Source of the DNA: Petunia secreta
Lineage: Eukaryota > Streptophyta > Magnoliopsida > Solanales > Solanaceae
Direction: 5' to 3'
Assembly (NCBI GenBank): GCA_029990175.1
Contig: JARKIP010000005.1
Span: 71,270,001 to 71,334,000 of the forward strand
Length of the DNA: 64,000 nucleotides
Both the position numbers and the translations under genes were made by a program. The notes under the pieces are model-generated. The model did not search any database. It was not told the origin of the DNA and was given only the letters and a program-made list of their open reading frames with translations. How positions within the stretch are numbered: position 1 is the stretch's first letter; each line of letters begins with the position of its first letter. This document shows positions 44,546 to 56,628 of the stretch, in pieces.

Positions 44546-46054
44546 TGTGATAAGTTGCAACTATAGTAATCTTTATATTTGCTTTGAACATTCTAAAAGA
44601 AATACAGTTTTCATAGGAGCCGGTTTTCCTTTCGGATGTTGCAAACGCACAAACGAAAGACCTCCCGGAGGTCTAGCCGGTGAAGGCCAACTTAAGTACT
44701 GACCTGGCTCCGATAACACGATACAATATTGATGAAGAAGAAATCTTGCACTATGCACATTCATAAATCTATCTGATTGGATTTGCATGCTCTTTCGAAA
44801 TATGAAATCAATTTTACTTGGAGATTTGTAGTTCATGTATTAACAGAAATTCATGTAGTGTTGTTGTTTCTATTTCCCAATGAGTTAAGCAAGGCAGAGG
44901 TGGTTTAAAGTAATATCTTGAGCTTTGATCTGTTTGCTGGGATGTGTAAAATCCTTTGTTTCGTCCTTATTTGCAGAGCTAACAAAGGTACACGAAACAT
45001 AAAGTTTGTTTCGTATCTACTAGAAAATATAAGGGCCGTTTCCCAATTAGTTAGCATCTGTATTATCATCTGCTCCATATTAAGGTTGTTATTATATATG
45101 ATCTGATGTAGACTTGGCATTTTCTTTGTCAGGATATTGGTAACAACTTGTAAGCTATTACAGCTCCTTGCGCAGTTGGCGAGAGGAATGTGCAATCATT
45201 TCAACTGTCATCTTTAAGCAGATTGTAAGTGAAGAAACACACTTCTCTTTTGATTGTAATTTCCCAATTTTTCATGAGTCTGAAAAGGACTAGTCATTTC
45301 TCTGTGTTTATTAAATCATCCACTGCTCGTAACTATCAAAACTGATCTGTTGTCCTGGTAAACTAGGTCATAGGTTTGTAATATCTCGGATTGACACTAA
45401 GTAATGAAGCCAACGAGGCATCTTCACCTGAAATTTAGAGTTAGTTGAAAAGGGGTAATATCTTGCGACGACATAAATCTTTATACATGTGGAGTAAAAA
45501 GAGCTAGTATATGTAACTAATGATTTGCTCTAGAAAGTAATAGCAAAATGTATTATCATAAAATTAGAAATCTTTTACTATGACATTGTAGTTTGTCAGC
45601 CGGATTTTCGCTGTCTAAGAAGAAAATTATTTCATGAAGGAGTTCATGCAATAAACATAAAATAGAAAAGTGAGAAATACTGCAACCCAATATGAAGAAT
45701 GAATTCTTGCTCTGTAGGATCTAAACTGATCCCCTAGGTTATGGCAGTGTTCTAAAAGGCTTTTCCAGGATGAGTGCTGGGGCGTAGTAAAAGCACATTG
45801 AGGCGACCTGGAGATGGATCAACTGTACTTCAAGATTTTGAAGATCATGTAGCACCTGAAATTTATAAGTCATGTTTTCTTGTTGTCTACCTTTTTCCAG
45901 TGAGTTGAGGAAGGAGGAGCTTCTTTAGAGTAAAACACATGTTAACTCTTTGATATTTCTACTACAGAGTTCAAAGGCACACAAGTCAGAAAGCTTGTTT
46001 CCCCATAATTTAACCTCTAAAAGCATCAGAACCATATTAAGGTTGTTATGTTTT
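44546..46054 (+). repeat. NLR 3' block after the Copia element
   Basis: This continues the module interrupted at 39371 ('tgtgataagttgcaactatagtaatc', as at 18155) and matches 18240-18900 and 45060-45650-type copies ('agtctgaaaaggactagtcatttctctg' at 45280). It contains a small GC-rich insert (44620-44711) and an unidentified stretch at 45715-45860. No gene. Confidence 0.8.
44620..44711. other. 92-bp GC-rich insert with a perfect short hairpin
   Basis: Compared with the copies at 18230, 19910 and 50430 ('cataggagttgataacac'), this copy has about 90 extra bases between 'cataggag' and 'ataacac'. The insert starts GGAGCCGG, ends CCTGGCTCCG and contains GACCTCC-C-GGAGGTC (7-bp stem). The origin is unknown; organelle DNA or a mini foldback element are possible. 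Confidence 0.55.
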
Positions 46055-48437
46055 TGTCACGACCCGTTTTCTAAACGGGCTATGACCGGCACCCGGTACC
46101 TAACCTTGACCGAGCGAACCATTTACACCTGTCAATTACGTTATAATGCTGAAAATATATGTAACTCAACAATTCTCTTGAACTCATACTCTGAAAATAG
46201 TAGCAAAACCATCTGGGAATAATAATAATTAATAGTAGCAACTCATCTTTAGTCTGCTTTTATGCAAAATAATGTAAGTAAGGACCACAACCCAAAAATA
46301 CTAGACTTTATATGAAGCCTCTACTGATAAACTGACGCGCTGCTCAGGACATGAACTTCCTGGCTAGTTCCCAAGGTAACAACTAACTAAATAATGCTGA
46401 CTCGAATGAAAATACTCCACGAACAAAAGCGGAGCTCACCAACAATGGAGGATGTGAGGGAGAATCCTAGCCTGTAGTCTGATCGCCTCTGTGACCTGCG
46501 TCTACGTTAACAAAGCCAACGTAGGTTCCAAGGAAAAGGAACGTGAGTAATGAATCGCTCTTCACCCAGTGAGTATCATTGACTCCCTCACTAAGACCGG
46601 AACGAGCGTTAATAAAACATGAATGCATAAACTTTACTTTAGGACAGCTGAAACATTAGATCAAAATAAACTCTTAAATATTGTAAAATAGCTTATACTT
46701 TCTTTCTTTAGGAAGTACCGCTCAAGTCTGACATCTTTTCTTTCTTTCTCTTTCCTATCCGTGTGGCGTCCCACAGTTCAAAGTCTGACATGCTAGAATT
46801 CATTGCCCAGCTATGGCAATATAACATAGTGCCCGACTATGGCACAAACCTACCCTGTCAGGGTAGTTTCGGGGTAAAACGCAACCCGACTATGGTCACG
46901 CTCCGCAGCCCGACTATGGCTACGAACATGTTTACCCTTCTCAGAATTTAAGGTAGCTCCCAAAAATATTTCAAAAACATTACTTGACACCAAAGGCCTC
47001 AATTTGAACTTAACCTTTCATGTAAAATCTCATCATAACTTTATTAGCTTTCGAACACAACTAAATCTTCAAATCATTTCATAAAAATCATAAAATAAGA
47101 GAAATAATCTCACGGAATCATACCCAAGCAGAGATATGTAATCGGGGTGTAAAGGAAGCTATGGGACATAATTCTAGATACTTGATACTAAAGAACAACT
47201 TGGAAACATTAATGGATAATGAACGTTTGTCCGCTCCAATCAAACGAACATTAACCTCTCTAAAGCAATTTATCAAACATCTTAAATACATGCACTTTGT
47301 GAGAAAAGCACCTTAGAAAGGGTATATCTCAACTCACCTCGATTATTCCTCGAATCGAAACGTAAGCTCCAATTCACGCACTTCACGTCACCCAACAACT
47401 AAGACAACCACCAATTCGTGTATCAATACTAAAGTTTCAATCTTTAATCTCAATTCAAAAACTCTAGTTCATATTCTAAACTTTCTAGGTTTTTGAGAAA
47501 CTTCCCAACGAATATAGTCTAATAAGACTAGACTGTGGTGAATAACAACATTATCACATCTTAATTTAATGAAAGAAAATTACCTCAGATATAGCTCAAA
47601 GATGGGTTTTCGCCAAGTTGCCCTTACGATCAAAACCAAGTTTTCGTTTTTGTTTCCCAAGTCTGATGCGCCTATTATTTAACCAAGAGTGGAGTTCCCT
47701 TTGGCTGGGAAATCTCAAGTTAGGCATGCCCTCTGTTTAAACACAAGTGAATGGAGTTATTGATTTGGTAGTAGGTATTTGCTCTTCTAGGCCCACAAAT
47801 CAAAAGAATTTGACTTTAATTCCTCTTCTAGCTAGTATTTCGCACGTGACTTTAGTCAAAAGAAAAGCAATATGTAAAAAGGATAGCTTGTCCTTTTTCT
47901 GATGGATCACGCCCCACTTCTCTAGGTGGCTTTTCAAGGTTTGACTATATAATGTGACTTTAAGTTAAATTTAACCATTGGCCCTTCTTGTAATCTTATC
48001 TTCCACTTCCAACAAAATTATATATTTGTATTCTATTCATAATAAATACTTTAACTTATTTCTACTGTATTTCTTCATACATAACATATAAAACGACTTT
48101 ACGTATATATCTCTCATGCCAAAGAGTGTCCTAAAACTTACTCCCTCCGTCTCAATTTATGTGGCATCATTTGACCGGGCACGGAGTTTAAGAAAATAGG
48201 GGTTGACCTTGTTAAATATCAATTTTACCCTTGAAAAAGTAAGAGAGAGAAGATTTGAGTAATAAAAAAGTTGTTGGTAGGTTTAAAAGTATGTAGGGCC
48301 CAACAAGGGTAAAATAGAGATGATGCATTAAATAGTTGTCAAATAAGGAAAGGTGCCACTTATTTTGGGACAAACAAAAAAGGAAATGGTGCCATAAATT
48401 GGGACGGAGGGAGTAGAAAATTTTGAGGAACGTCACC
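46055..48437 (-). mobile_element. Inverted solo LTR of a chromovirus-like Gypsy element
   Basis: The left edge TGTCACGACCCGTTTTCTAAACGGGC is the reverse of the LTR end at 27943-27969. The NLR block breaks off at 'ggttgttatgtttt' and resumes near 48438 ('tttttacctgatgtagcc'), so the insert is about 2.38 kb including a Stowaway. GTTTT before 46055 and at 48438-48442 is a possible duplication. There is no internal region. 'cccgactatggc' words repeat at 46825-46925. The right border is approximate. Confidence 0.65.
48141..48413. mobile_element. Stowaway MITE
   Basis: The 273-bp element starts CTCCCTCCGTCTCAATTTATGTGGCA and ends TGCCATAAATTGGGACGGAGGGAG, near-perfect inverted ends typical of the Tc1/mariner-type Stowaway family. 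TA duplicates flank it at 48139-48140 and 48414-48415. Confidence 0.95.
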
Positions 48438-50452
48438 GTTTTTTTACCTGATGTAGCCTTAGTGATCTTTTTCTTTGTTTATTTCTTAGTCAGGATTTTT
48501 GTTACAATATGTATGCTACTCCAGCTCTTCGCTCGGTGGTCTGAAAGGAAAGTTGTGTTAACGTTCTCTATTGAATAAATAATAACCTTAGCTGTGGTCC
48601 GTGAGCAATGAGCAAGTGAAGAAAGGTAACTTCTGTTTTGTTTAGATTTTGATTGTACCACTTTCTGTACAGGAGTTTCTTCCAATGTCAATTAAAAGGA
48701 CTAGTCATTTCTAATATCTATTCTATCATGATTCAGTGTTCTTAAATCTTAACTGATATTTGTCTGATGTAGAGTAGGTCCGCAATTTTGTGGTAGCTGA
48801 ATGTGTCATCAAGCTCTACGTTTTGCCCAGTTTATACATTGGTCCGAATAATATTTTGTTTACATGGATCAGTCAGCATATATATTTGATGGTACTAGTC
48901 TGAGCTTGGCTCTATTGACATATTTGTTTACCAAATTCTTCAGCATCGCACCACTTGCAGGTTTTCTTTCCAACAAATCATAGCGGATCAAATAACATAT
49001 TTGACAGAACAGGAACCATTTTGCTAGAAGTTTCTCAAATGAATTTGTACGTATTGATACTATTTCCCAGTTAAATTTAGCCATCCTAGTATCCTACTGC
49101 TTGATGTTTCATTTCCAGTAGAAACTAAAAGATAAATATTTGTCAGAATGATGTGGCTTTCCGCTGTTAATGACACTCAATCTGCTATGCGCGACATGAA
49201 GTTATTATGCTTGTAATTGAACACTTAGCTCTGTGCTAAAGCTAGATATAAAAGTTATATTTCAAATGCACACACTTACACAGACATATACATATATAAA
49301 CCACACACAACCATCAAAATTATTTAGGAAATAAGCAACCGTCCGATGCCAATAGTTGGCAGAAATATGGCGTCCAATATGGTCTATGTTAGATTGCTTA
49401 TTTCAGAAATGTAAGTACTTTTGCCAGAACGACAGCAAAAGGAGCAAGTCCCTTTTCAGCATCCATGTGATGCTAATCTCTTCTTTTGTTTTGCGTTTCT
49501 GTCTTCGCTTCTAACCTAAGCCTGGGGTGGATGCAGCATCCATCCTCGTTGAGCAGAGCAAAGCGTCTATCGCCGTTGTGAAGCAGATCCAGCGTATAAG
49601 CAGCCAACATTGATTGAAATGGAGGGATATGGGTGGGCAGTGGCTGCCAAGTTTGTCTCGTCTCAGGTGAAACAACTTTCACTGATTATTTGATTTGTTT
49701 CTTTAAAAATCCTGAAATCCCTTCAAAGCATGAATCTCGATTCGTTAAACAAGGAGCTAAACATAGCTAAGAAAAAAAATGGTAGATCAGTCCTATTAGA
49801 GAATAAAATATCACCTACGGCTGAATCATTTTGTTTAGCTTTATATGAATGTTATAAGGACCAAATTTTTTGGTTTTGTATGTAATGAGAATTACCATCT
49901 CTGGAATGGATTAATTACTATCAAATTAAGATAACAAGTTCTATTTCTTCGACAGTGTGTTCAGTCCCTTGGCTCTATTTTGAAAATAATTTGGCAAAGA
50001 TCCAACGCCATTTCGTTGTGAAAGGTTTCTTTCAGTTTATAGATGAAGTTTACCATCTCTACAATTTGAGGAGGGGATCACTGGCTAGAAATTGCTCATA
50101 TTACCAACATGATAATTGATTGGGAATGCATCTGATCATTAAATGAATGGCGCTCCAACAGATGTAAGTTATTATCTATGTCAATGGTCTTTATATTTTT
50201 CATTACTCTCTTTGTTGTTTGTAAATTTTTTCCTTGTTAAATCTTGCTGAGCAGAGCAAAGCGTCTATTGCCGTGGTGAGTGTTGTTCATCTCCATTATT
50301 CCTCACTAGAACCTGGAAAGCCGAGCAAGCATCTCAAGATCCAAACGAGCTTAATGTTGGATAACAGAAAAGGTGATAAATCTTTATATTTGCTTTGAAC
50401 ACTCTAAAAGAAATACAGTTTGCATAGGAGTTGATAACACAATATAATGTTA
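48438..50452 (+). repeat. NLR 3' blocks, two arrangements joined
   Basis: 48480-49480 follows 21000-23660 without the hAT and LINE insertions. 49490-50450 repeats 'cctaagcctggggtggatg', 'gagcagagcaaagcgtctatcgcc' and 'cctcactagaacctggaaagccgag'. It is a useful empty-site control. Apart from the relic at 50070 it is non-coding. Confidence 0.85.
50070..50165 (+). pseudogene. NLR C-terminal relic
   Basis: 'gaggggatcactggctagaaattgctcatattaccaac' translates in frame to GDHWLEIAHITN..., ending at a TGA in the same place as the family stop. The conserved 'ccaacagatgtaagttat' donor follows. Only about 20 codons remain. Confidence 0.75.
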
Positions 50453-50600
50453 AATACTATAATTCATCACCAACTTTATTTGTGGATTTTTTTAGAAGGT
50501 TCTAGAGTAGCCAAGATAATATAGGGGAGGAATAAATCTAGAACAATTCTAGAGAAGTAAAAGGAACAACTCTAGAATGAGAATTCTAGTACTCCAAGAG
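50453..50600 (+). mobile_element. Copia LTR relic
   Basis: 'tgttaaatactataattcatcaccaactttatttgtgga' and the CTAGA-rich stretch that follows match the first third of the LTR at 39372, at lower identity. It is cut off at about 50600. Confidence 0.75.
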
Positions 50601-51415
50601 GGTGAAGATTTGGAGCAACCCATTGAGAAATTCTCAACCTTTGTACTCCTTTCTTTATTTTCATGTTTTGTATTGAATATATTTGGTGTTGTTGATGTTG
50701 TTGAATAATTGATTTTGTGATTATATTTCATGACTATTTGTGTTATTAATTGATATGATTTTGGACATGAATATATGAATGAGTCATGACTAGGAATTTA
50801 TATTGTTGGGTTTTGATTATCTAGCTTCCATTGTTTTGATTGCTCGACTCTTGTGCTCGCGACACTTGAGTTACCCGTCTACTTTGCTAATTAAAGACTC
50901 GGGAGAGATTAGTTAGCGTAGAATAGTGAAGCTAGCGAGGATTTGAGCTGATAGGCTATTTCATAGACTAACTCATCTAAAAGAAGTTACGCTTGGGAGA
51001 AGTCTTCTTTCCTCGAGTAATGGGTAGTGCTTTATAAGCTCAACCATGGCTTTGACGAGCGCCGTTGAGGTAAATCCCTTCTAGGCCGGAAGGATTCTAG
51101 GGATTACATTAGAACGACTCGGCCATAATATATAAACCCCGTGCTATAATTGTATCCTAGGCTCAACACTTGCTTTCCTTGGTTGCGAGAAGGCCATAGA
51201 TCACATTTACCTGCTTTCATAGTGTAGTTTGTAGTAGTTAATATTGTTCCATCACCTCGTTATCTTAGTTTGGCTTTGTCAAATAGGTTTAGTTCCTCCA
51301 CTACTCTGATCGCATCACTTTATTCTTTGTGGATTCGACCTCGACTCCTAGTTGGGTAAATTGTATTGCGATGACCGTTCATACCTCAAGCCGAGGTGTG
51401 TGTTGAGCGTTCGTC
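50601..51415 (+). mobile_element. 3' half of a Gypsy-type LTR
   Basis: This matches 1000-1877 in order ('gctaattaaagactcgggagagatt', 'ctaggccggaaggattctag', 'gttgagcgttcgtca' as the end). It is joined directly to the Copia LTR relic on the left and to an NLR 3' block on the right. There is no internal region. Confidence 0.8.
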
Positions 51416-52237
51416 AACGGACAACCATCCAAACTATTTAGGTGATGAGTAAACTTATATTGTCAGTAGTTTGCTGCAATTCGGCTTCTAATGTTGTCTC
51501 AGTTAGATTGCTTGTTAAATATATAAGTTTACTATTGCCTGGATGATGGCAAGAGGAGGGAGTCATTTTTCAGTATCCAAGTGATGCTCATTTCATCTGT
51601 TGTTTTTTGTTTCTGTCTTCGTTTCTAGCCTAAGCCTGGGGTGGATGTTAAATTAACTTTTCGTCTGGAAATTGATAAGAATTAAATGATATGTTTTACT
51701 CCTAGTGACGTGCAGACATATAATACGATACAAAAGTACATCACATAAATCTTAATCTATTTTAATTTTAAATGCATGTTACTGGATCATCTTCTAAGGA
51801 CCACGTTTTCAGTTCTATATGTATGTTATGAGAATTATCATCTCTTAAATGGTTTTACTAGAAAATTAAGAAAAACTTATCTTATTTTCTTCTATTTTGT
51901 CAGGAATGTTTCTCAAATATGTGTTTATGCTCTTCCCCAGTTAAGTCAAGCAATCATGCTATCCTACTGCTTGATGTTTCATTTCCAGTAGACACTAGAT
52001 ACATATTTGTCAGATTGATCTCCCTTTCTTCTATTAGTGATGCTCAATTACTATGCTACCGGGACATGGATTATGTTCTACTTTTCATTAAAGACATAAA
52101 CTCTATTGTAAACCTCCACACAGACATATACATATAAAAATCACAGACAACCATCAAAATTGTTTAGGACATAAGTAGACTTCCATAGTCAGTCTTTGGC
52201 ATCAAAGGGCTTCCAAATTGTTCAGTTAGATTGCTTG

Positions 52238-52241
<4 letters not shown>

Positions 52242-52294
<53 letters not shown>
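52242..52294 (+). repeat. (TA)n microsatellite
   Basis: About 26 TA units occur in a row in the NLR 3' block. The paralogous position at 49385 has no array. Confidence 0.97.
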
Positions 52295-52296
<2 letters not shown>

Positions 52297-52402
52297 TGTA
52301 CTTTTGCCATGTGATGCTAATATCTTATGTTGTTTTGTGTTTCTGTCTTCACTTCTAGCCTAAGCCTGGGTGGATGTTAAAATTAACTTTCCGTCTAGAA
52401 CT

Positions 52403-52457
52403 TTTTTTTTTTTGCTAGCACACCCTTGGTAGGTGGCCCATATACCACCTGAGTGGT
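52403..52457 (-). mobile_element. Very short retroposon with an exact 11-bp target duplication
   Basis: Compared with 'ttccgtctggaagttgataa' in the sister modules (38695, 51660), this copy carries about 55 extra bases: a T-run (52402-52413) and 'gctagcacacccttggtagg...gagtggt'. CGTCTAGAACT flanks it on both sides (52392-52402, 52458-52468). It is a poly(A)-tailed minus-strand insertion, probably the 3' end of a LINE or SINE. Confidence 0.82.
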
Positions 52458-52886
52458 CGTCTAGAACTTGATAAGCATGAAATATATGTTTTACTCCTAA
52501 AGATGTGCGGATATGTAAGACATTGCAAAAGTACATCACCTAGAGCTTAATCTTTTTAGTTTATATGCATGTTACTAGACCACCTTAGAAGGACCGCATT
52601 TTTCAGTTTTTAATGTATGTTATGAGAATTATAGTCTCTAGAATGTTTTTACTAGCACATAAAAACTTTTCTATTTTCTTCTATTTTGTCAGGAATTCGA
52701 CTACATTATGATCAATCCCTTTGCTATCTGATAATGGGTTGGAGACATCCAATATCATTTCCTTGTGGAAGTTTATTCCAGTATAAGTTTTCCACCAGAA
52801 CTTATGCAAGAACTCCTGCTATCTCTTGACAAATTGTAGGTATTGACTGCTAGAAGATGAGTCCTTTATGGAACAATATTTAAGTG

Positions 52887-54716
52887 TGATATTTGGCTAT
52901 TTTACCTATATTTTGAGGGTAGTTTTACCAAGTTATGATCGTACACCTAAGAGTTTATATGCAAAATTCTCAAGAGTTGATACTAATTGAGTTGTTTGGT
53001 GTTGTAGGATTTAAACATGGTGAATTGAGCAAGAAAGTGCTAGTTTGGAGCTCAAAGTTAAGATGTTGAAGAGTTCAAGTGATACGTGTACCACGCGAGT
53101 GACACGGGAAGAAATAGAGTCTTTGCTTAGGAATTGAATAAAAATTTCAGCGCATTTAGGCTAAATACGCGAGCGCCACGCGAGCTGAATTGCCTGAAGA
53201 AAATTAGTCCGTGCCACGCGAGCTGAATTGCCTGAAGAAAATTAGTCCGTGCCACGCGAAGCACATAGTTATGGGACGAAATTTTAAGGGCTTTTTAGTA
53301 CTTTTGCTTAGTTTTCTACGGGGTATAAAAGCTTCTTTTGCCTCCATTATGAATTCGACACTGTAAAAAAGGCAAAAAGGAGACTAGAGCTTTGGAGACT
53401 TCAAGAACGGAGTTTTTTCTAAATTTTTCTTTACTTTTTGTAATTTAATTATTCATGAATTATATTGACATGATTATCATGAATATGAGTAGCTAATTCA
53501 CCCATTCTAGGGTTGATTGAACTACTCCAATACTTATGTGTTATGAATATTTATTTCAATGAATGAAACTTGTAAATCCTTCCTATCTAAGTGTTTATGT
53601 TTTGATTGCTATTACATGGGAGTGAATAGTTGTATAATTGGAGCAAGTGTTAAATAGGAAGACAACCAAGTTGAATTTGTTAAAAGAATTATTCTAACAC
53701 ATAGGTAGGAGTTGGGTAGATCAATCTTAGGCTCTTAAATCCTTGATTAATTATTTCTTAATATTTTGCTATTTACTTTAGTGTTAATTAGTTGTTACAT
53801 TGAAATCACCATTCAAATACAAACATTGGGAGTTAATTGGTTAGATAAATTAGTTAGAATAACAATTAGATTTCGAGTATTCCTTGTGGGATTCGACCTC
53901 GGAATTTTAAGTATTGAGCTATATTTGTTGTGACCGCTTAGTCCCTTTTATAGGGCGTAGTTGGGCGTGATTAAATTTTGGCGGTGTTGCCGGAGAACAC
54001 GGTGTTATTTTAGTTGTTAAAATAACTAGTTTTATTTCTCAGCCCAGAAGGAGGAAAATTGGAGAGTAGGCAGAAAAAAAAGAGAAGTGAGGAATTAAGA
54101 ATGCAACACTTAGCTAGAACTACCTACATATTTTTGAACTTCCTTTTTGAGTTCATAGTGAGGTATTGCGAGGTGAAACTGAATTGATCTTTGAGTTCCA
54201 TGTATAGTGTGTGGTGAGTTTATTTATATACTTCTCATTGTTTCATGTTATGTCTAGAACTTGCCCTGCTTGTTGTTTGATGCGAAATCCTAGGCAGTCT
54301 TGATCTTAAGAATGAAAGTAGGCCTTCTTTGGCCCGCCAGTTCCCAAATTAGCCTACCTAATGAACATATTCCTTAAAGTCTCCAATTTGAGCCCATTGA
54401 CCTTTTCTTTGGCCACCTGAATTACAAGCCCTATCCATTTTTCTATTTACCTCTCTTGTTACCCATCTTCCCCTTAACTAATTTAGGTTGTGTGTTTGGA
54501 AAGATTATGGGTTATTAATAAGAGTTTTTATATATTTGGGAAGAAAGTTGCAAAAGAATGAAGGAATGAAATACTTGAATGGGGGCAATGTTCCTATACT
54601 CGGTTAAGGGTGATAAAAGCCTCGAGTATGAACACGCCAAAGGCACCCTGGTGAGGTTGATGTGTCTCATTGAACTCTTAGGTCCCCAATCATCCAAGTG
54701 TAGTGAAGATCATAGC

Positions 54717-54747
<31 letters not shown>

Positions 54748-56623
54748 GAGAGAAGAGAATGAGTTGATGAATAAACGAGGAGAAAGAAAAGTGGATATAT
54801 GAAAAAAAAATATATGTTGGGAAGTGCTATAATTACATGAAAAATGTGAGGGAAAATTAGTAGTAAGTGATGTTAAAAGTGTTGAGGGGAAGAATTAGTC
54901 ACTATATACCCAAAAGTGTACCACACCTTACCCCCAAGCCAACATTACAAGCTATGAAAAAGCCCTACTTGACTTTTGATTGAGACTCCTGTATTAGTGG
55001 ATAACGACAAAATGGGCAAGCCTATGGTACTTTTATGTGGGACATGAGAAATTTCTTTCTGAGTGTGAGAGTGTTTGATATTTGATATGCCACAGTTTCT
55101 CTTGAAATCATATGTTGTGTGCTTGGTGGCATCTTCTTTCTGTGAGGTACATTGGAACTTGAGTGGTCTGTAGGTTTCTACTTTCAACACTTGACTATGA
55201 TCAAAAGAAATGGTCTTTTAATTTTATGGGTGAGTTTTGCTATGTTGCTGTCACGAGTCCTTATCTAATCTTGATGTCTTACCCGCATTCTGTATATTCT
55301 TCTTCTTTGCTCAAGGACGAGAAAAAGTCTAAGTGTGGGGTTGTGATATTTGGCTATTTTACCTATATTTTGAGGGTAGTTTTACCATGTTATGATAGTA
55401 CACCTAAGAGTTTATATGCAAAATTCTCAAGAGTTAATACTAACCGAGTTGTTTGGTGTTGTAGGATTTGAACATGGTGAATTGAGCAAGAAAGTGCTAG
55501 TTTTGGAGCTAAAAGTGAATATGTTGAAAAGTTCAAGTGATCTGTGTGCCATGCGAGTGACACGGGAAGAAATAGAATCTTTGCTTAGGAATTGGATAAA
55601 ATTTCAGCGCATTTAGGCCAAATACGCGAGTGCCACGCGATCTGAATTGCTTGAAGAAAATTAGTCCGCGTGGCACGCGGGTGCCACGCGAAGCACATAG
55701 TTATGGGGCAAAATTTTAAGGGTTTTTTGGTACTTTTGCTTAGTTTCCTAGAGGGTATAAAAGCTTCTTTTGCCTCCATTATGAATTGGACACTGGAACA
55801 AAGGTAAAAAGGAGGCTAGAGCTTTGGAGACTTCAAGAACATAGTTTTTCCTAAATTTTTTTTTTAATTTAAGTATTCATGAATTATATTGACATGATTA
55901 TCAAGAATATGAGTCGCTAATTCACCCATTCTAGGGTTGATTGAACTACTCCAATACTTATGTGTTATGAATATTTATTTCAATGAATGAAACTTGTAAA
56001 TCCTTCCTATCTAAGTGTTTATGTTTTGATTGCTATTAATTGGAAGGGCCCCCAATTGATTGTTCCTATTATTCTTGTGTGTCTAGGGATAGATTCATAG
56101 GTTTGGGTTAAACACTTAGCAATATTTCAACCCAAAACCAAGGTATTACTTAGGTTGTCAATAGGTGATTTGTGACCATTGACCCTGATTGTGAACTAAA
56201 ATTGTAGTCCTAAGCATCTTCATTAATTAATTGGAAAATTGGTTAGTGAAAGTTACTACTATTACATGGGAGTGAATAGTTGTATAATTGGAGCAAGTGT
56301 TAAATAGGAAGACAACCAAGTTGAATTTGTTAAAAGAATTATTCTAACACATAGGTAGGAGTTGGGTAGATCAATCTTAGGCTCTTAAATCCTTGATTAA
56401 TTATTTCTTAATATTTTGCTATTTACTTTAGTGTTAATTAGTTGTTACATTGAAATCACCATTCAGATACAAACATTGGGAGTTAATTGGTTAGATAAAT
56501 TAGTTAGAATAACAACTAGATTTTGAGTGTTCCTTGTGGGATTCAACCTCAAGACTTTAAGTACCGAGCTATATTTGCTGCTACCGCTTAGTCCCTTTTA
56601 TAGGGCGTAGTTGGGCGTGATCA
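52887..56623 (+). mobile_element. Non-autonomous Tat/Athila-like Gypsy element, complete
   Basis: LTRs lie at 52887-53973 and 55344-56623, both starting TGATATTTGGCTATTTT; the right one ends GGGCGTGATCA and the left one GATTA. The target duplication AAGTG is exact (52882-52886 and 56624-56628). The primer site (aattttggcggtgttgccgg, 53974) is the tRNA-Asp-like type of Tat/Athila elements, and a polypurine tract (aagtgtgggg, 55331-55340) precedes the right LTR. The 1.37-kb interior has no gag or pol, only an A-run/(GA)n tract at about 54719-54755. The left LTR lost about 230 bp between short 'ctatta' repeats and gained a 38-bp tandem duplication near 53200. Confidence 0.95.
53090..53265 (+). 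repeat. GC-rich CACGCG repeats in the Gypsy-type LTR
   Basis: Words such as 'ccacgcgag', 'gcgccacgcgag' and 'gtgccacgcga' recur, with a 38-bp tandem duplication, 70-240 bp upstream of the TATA box at 53334-53340. The right LTR has the same block at 55540-55700. Confidence 0.85.
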
Positions 56624-56628
56624 AAGTG

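Larger units (their letters stand above)
51416..52881 (+). repeat. NLR 3' blocks with two copies of the same module
   Basis: The module 'cttctagcctaagcctgggg ... gtacatcacataaatcttaatc' occurs at 51620-51780 and again at 52350-52560, each followed by 'ttctattttgtcaggaat', the presumed 3'-UTR acceptor. No gene. Confidence 0.8.
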
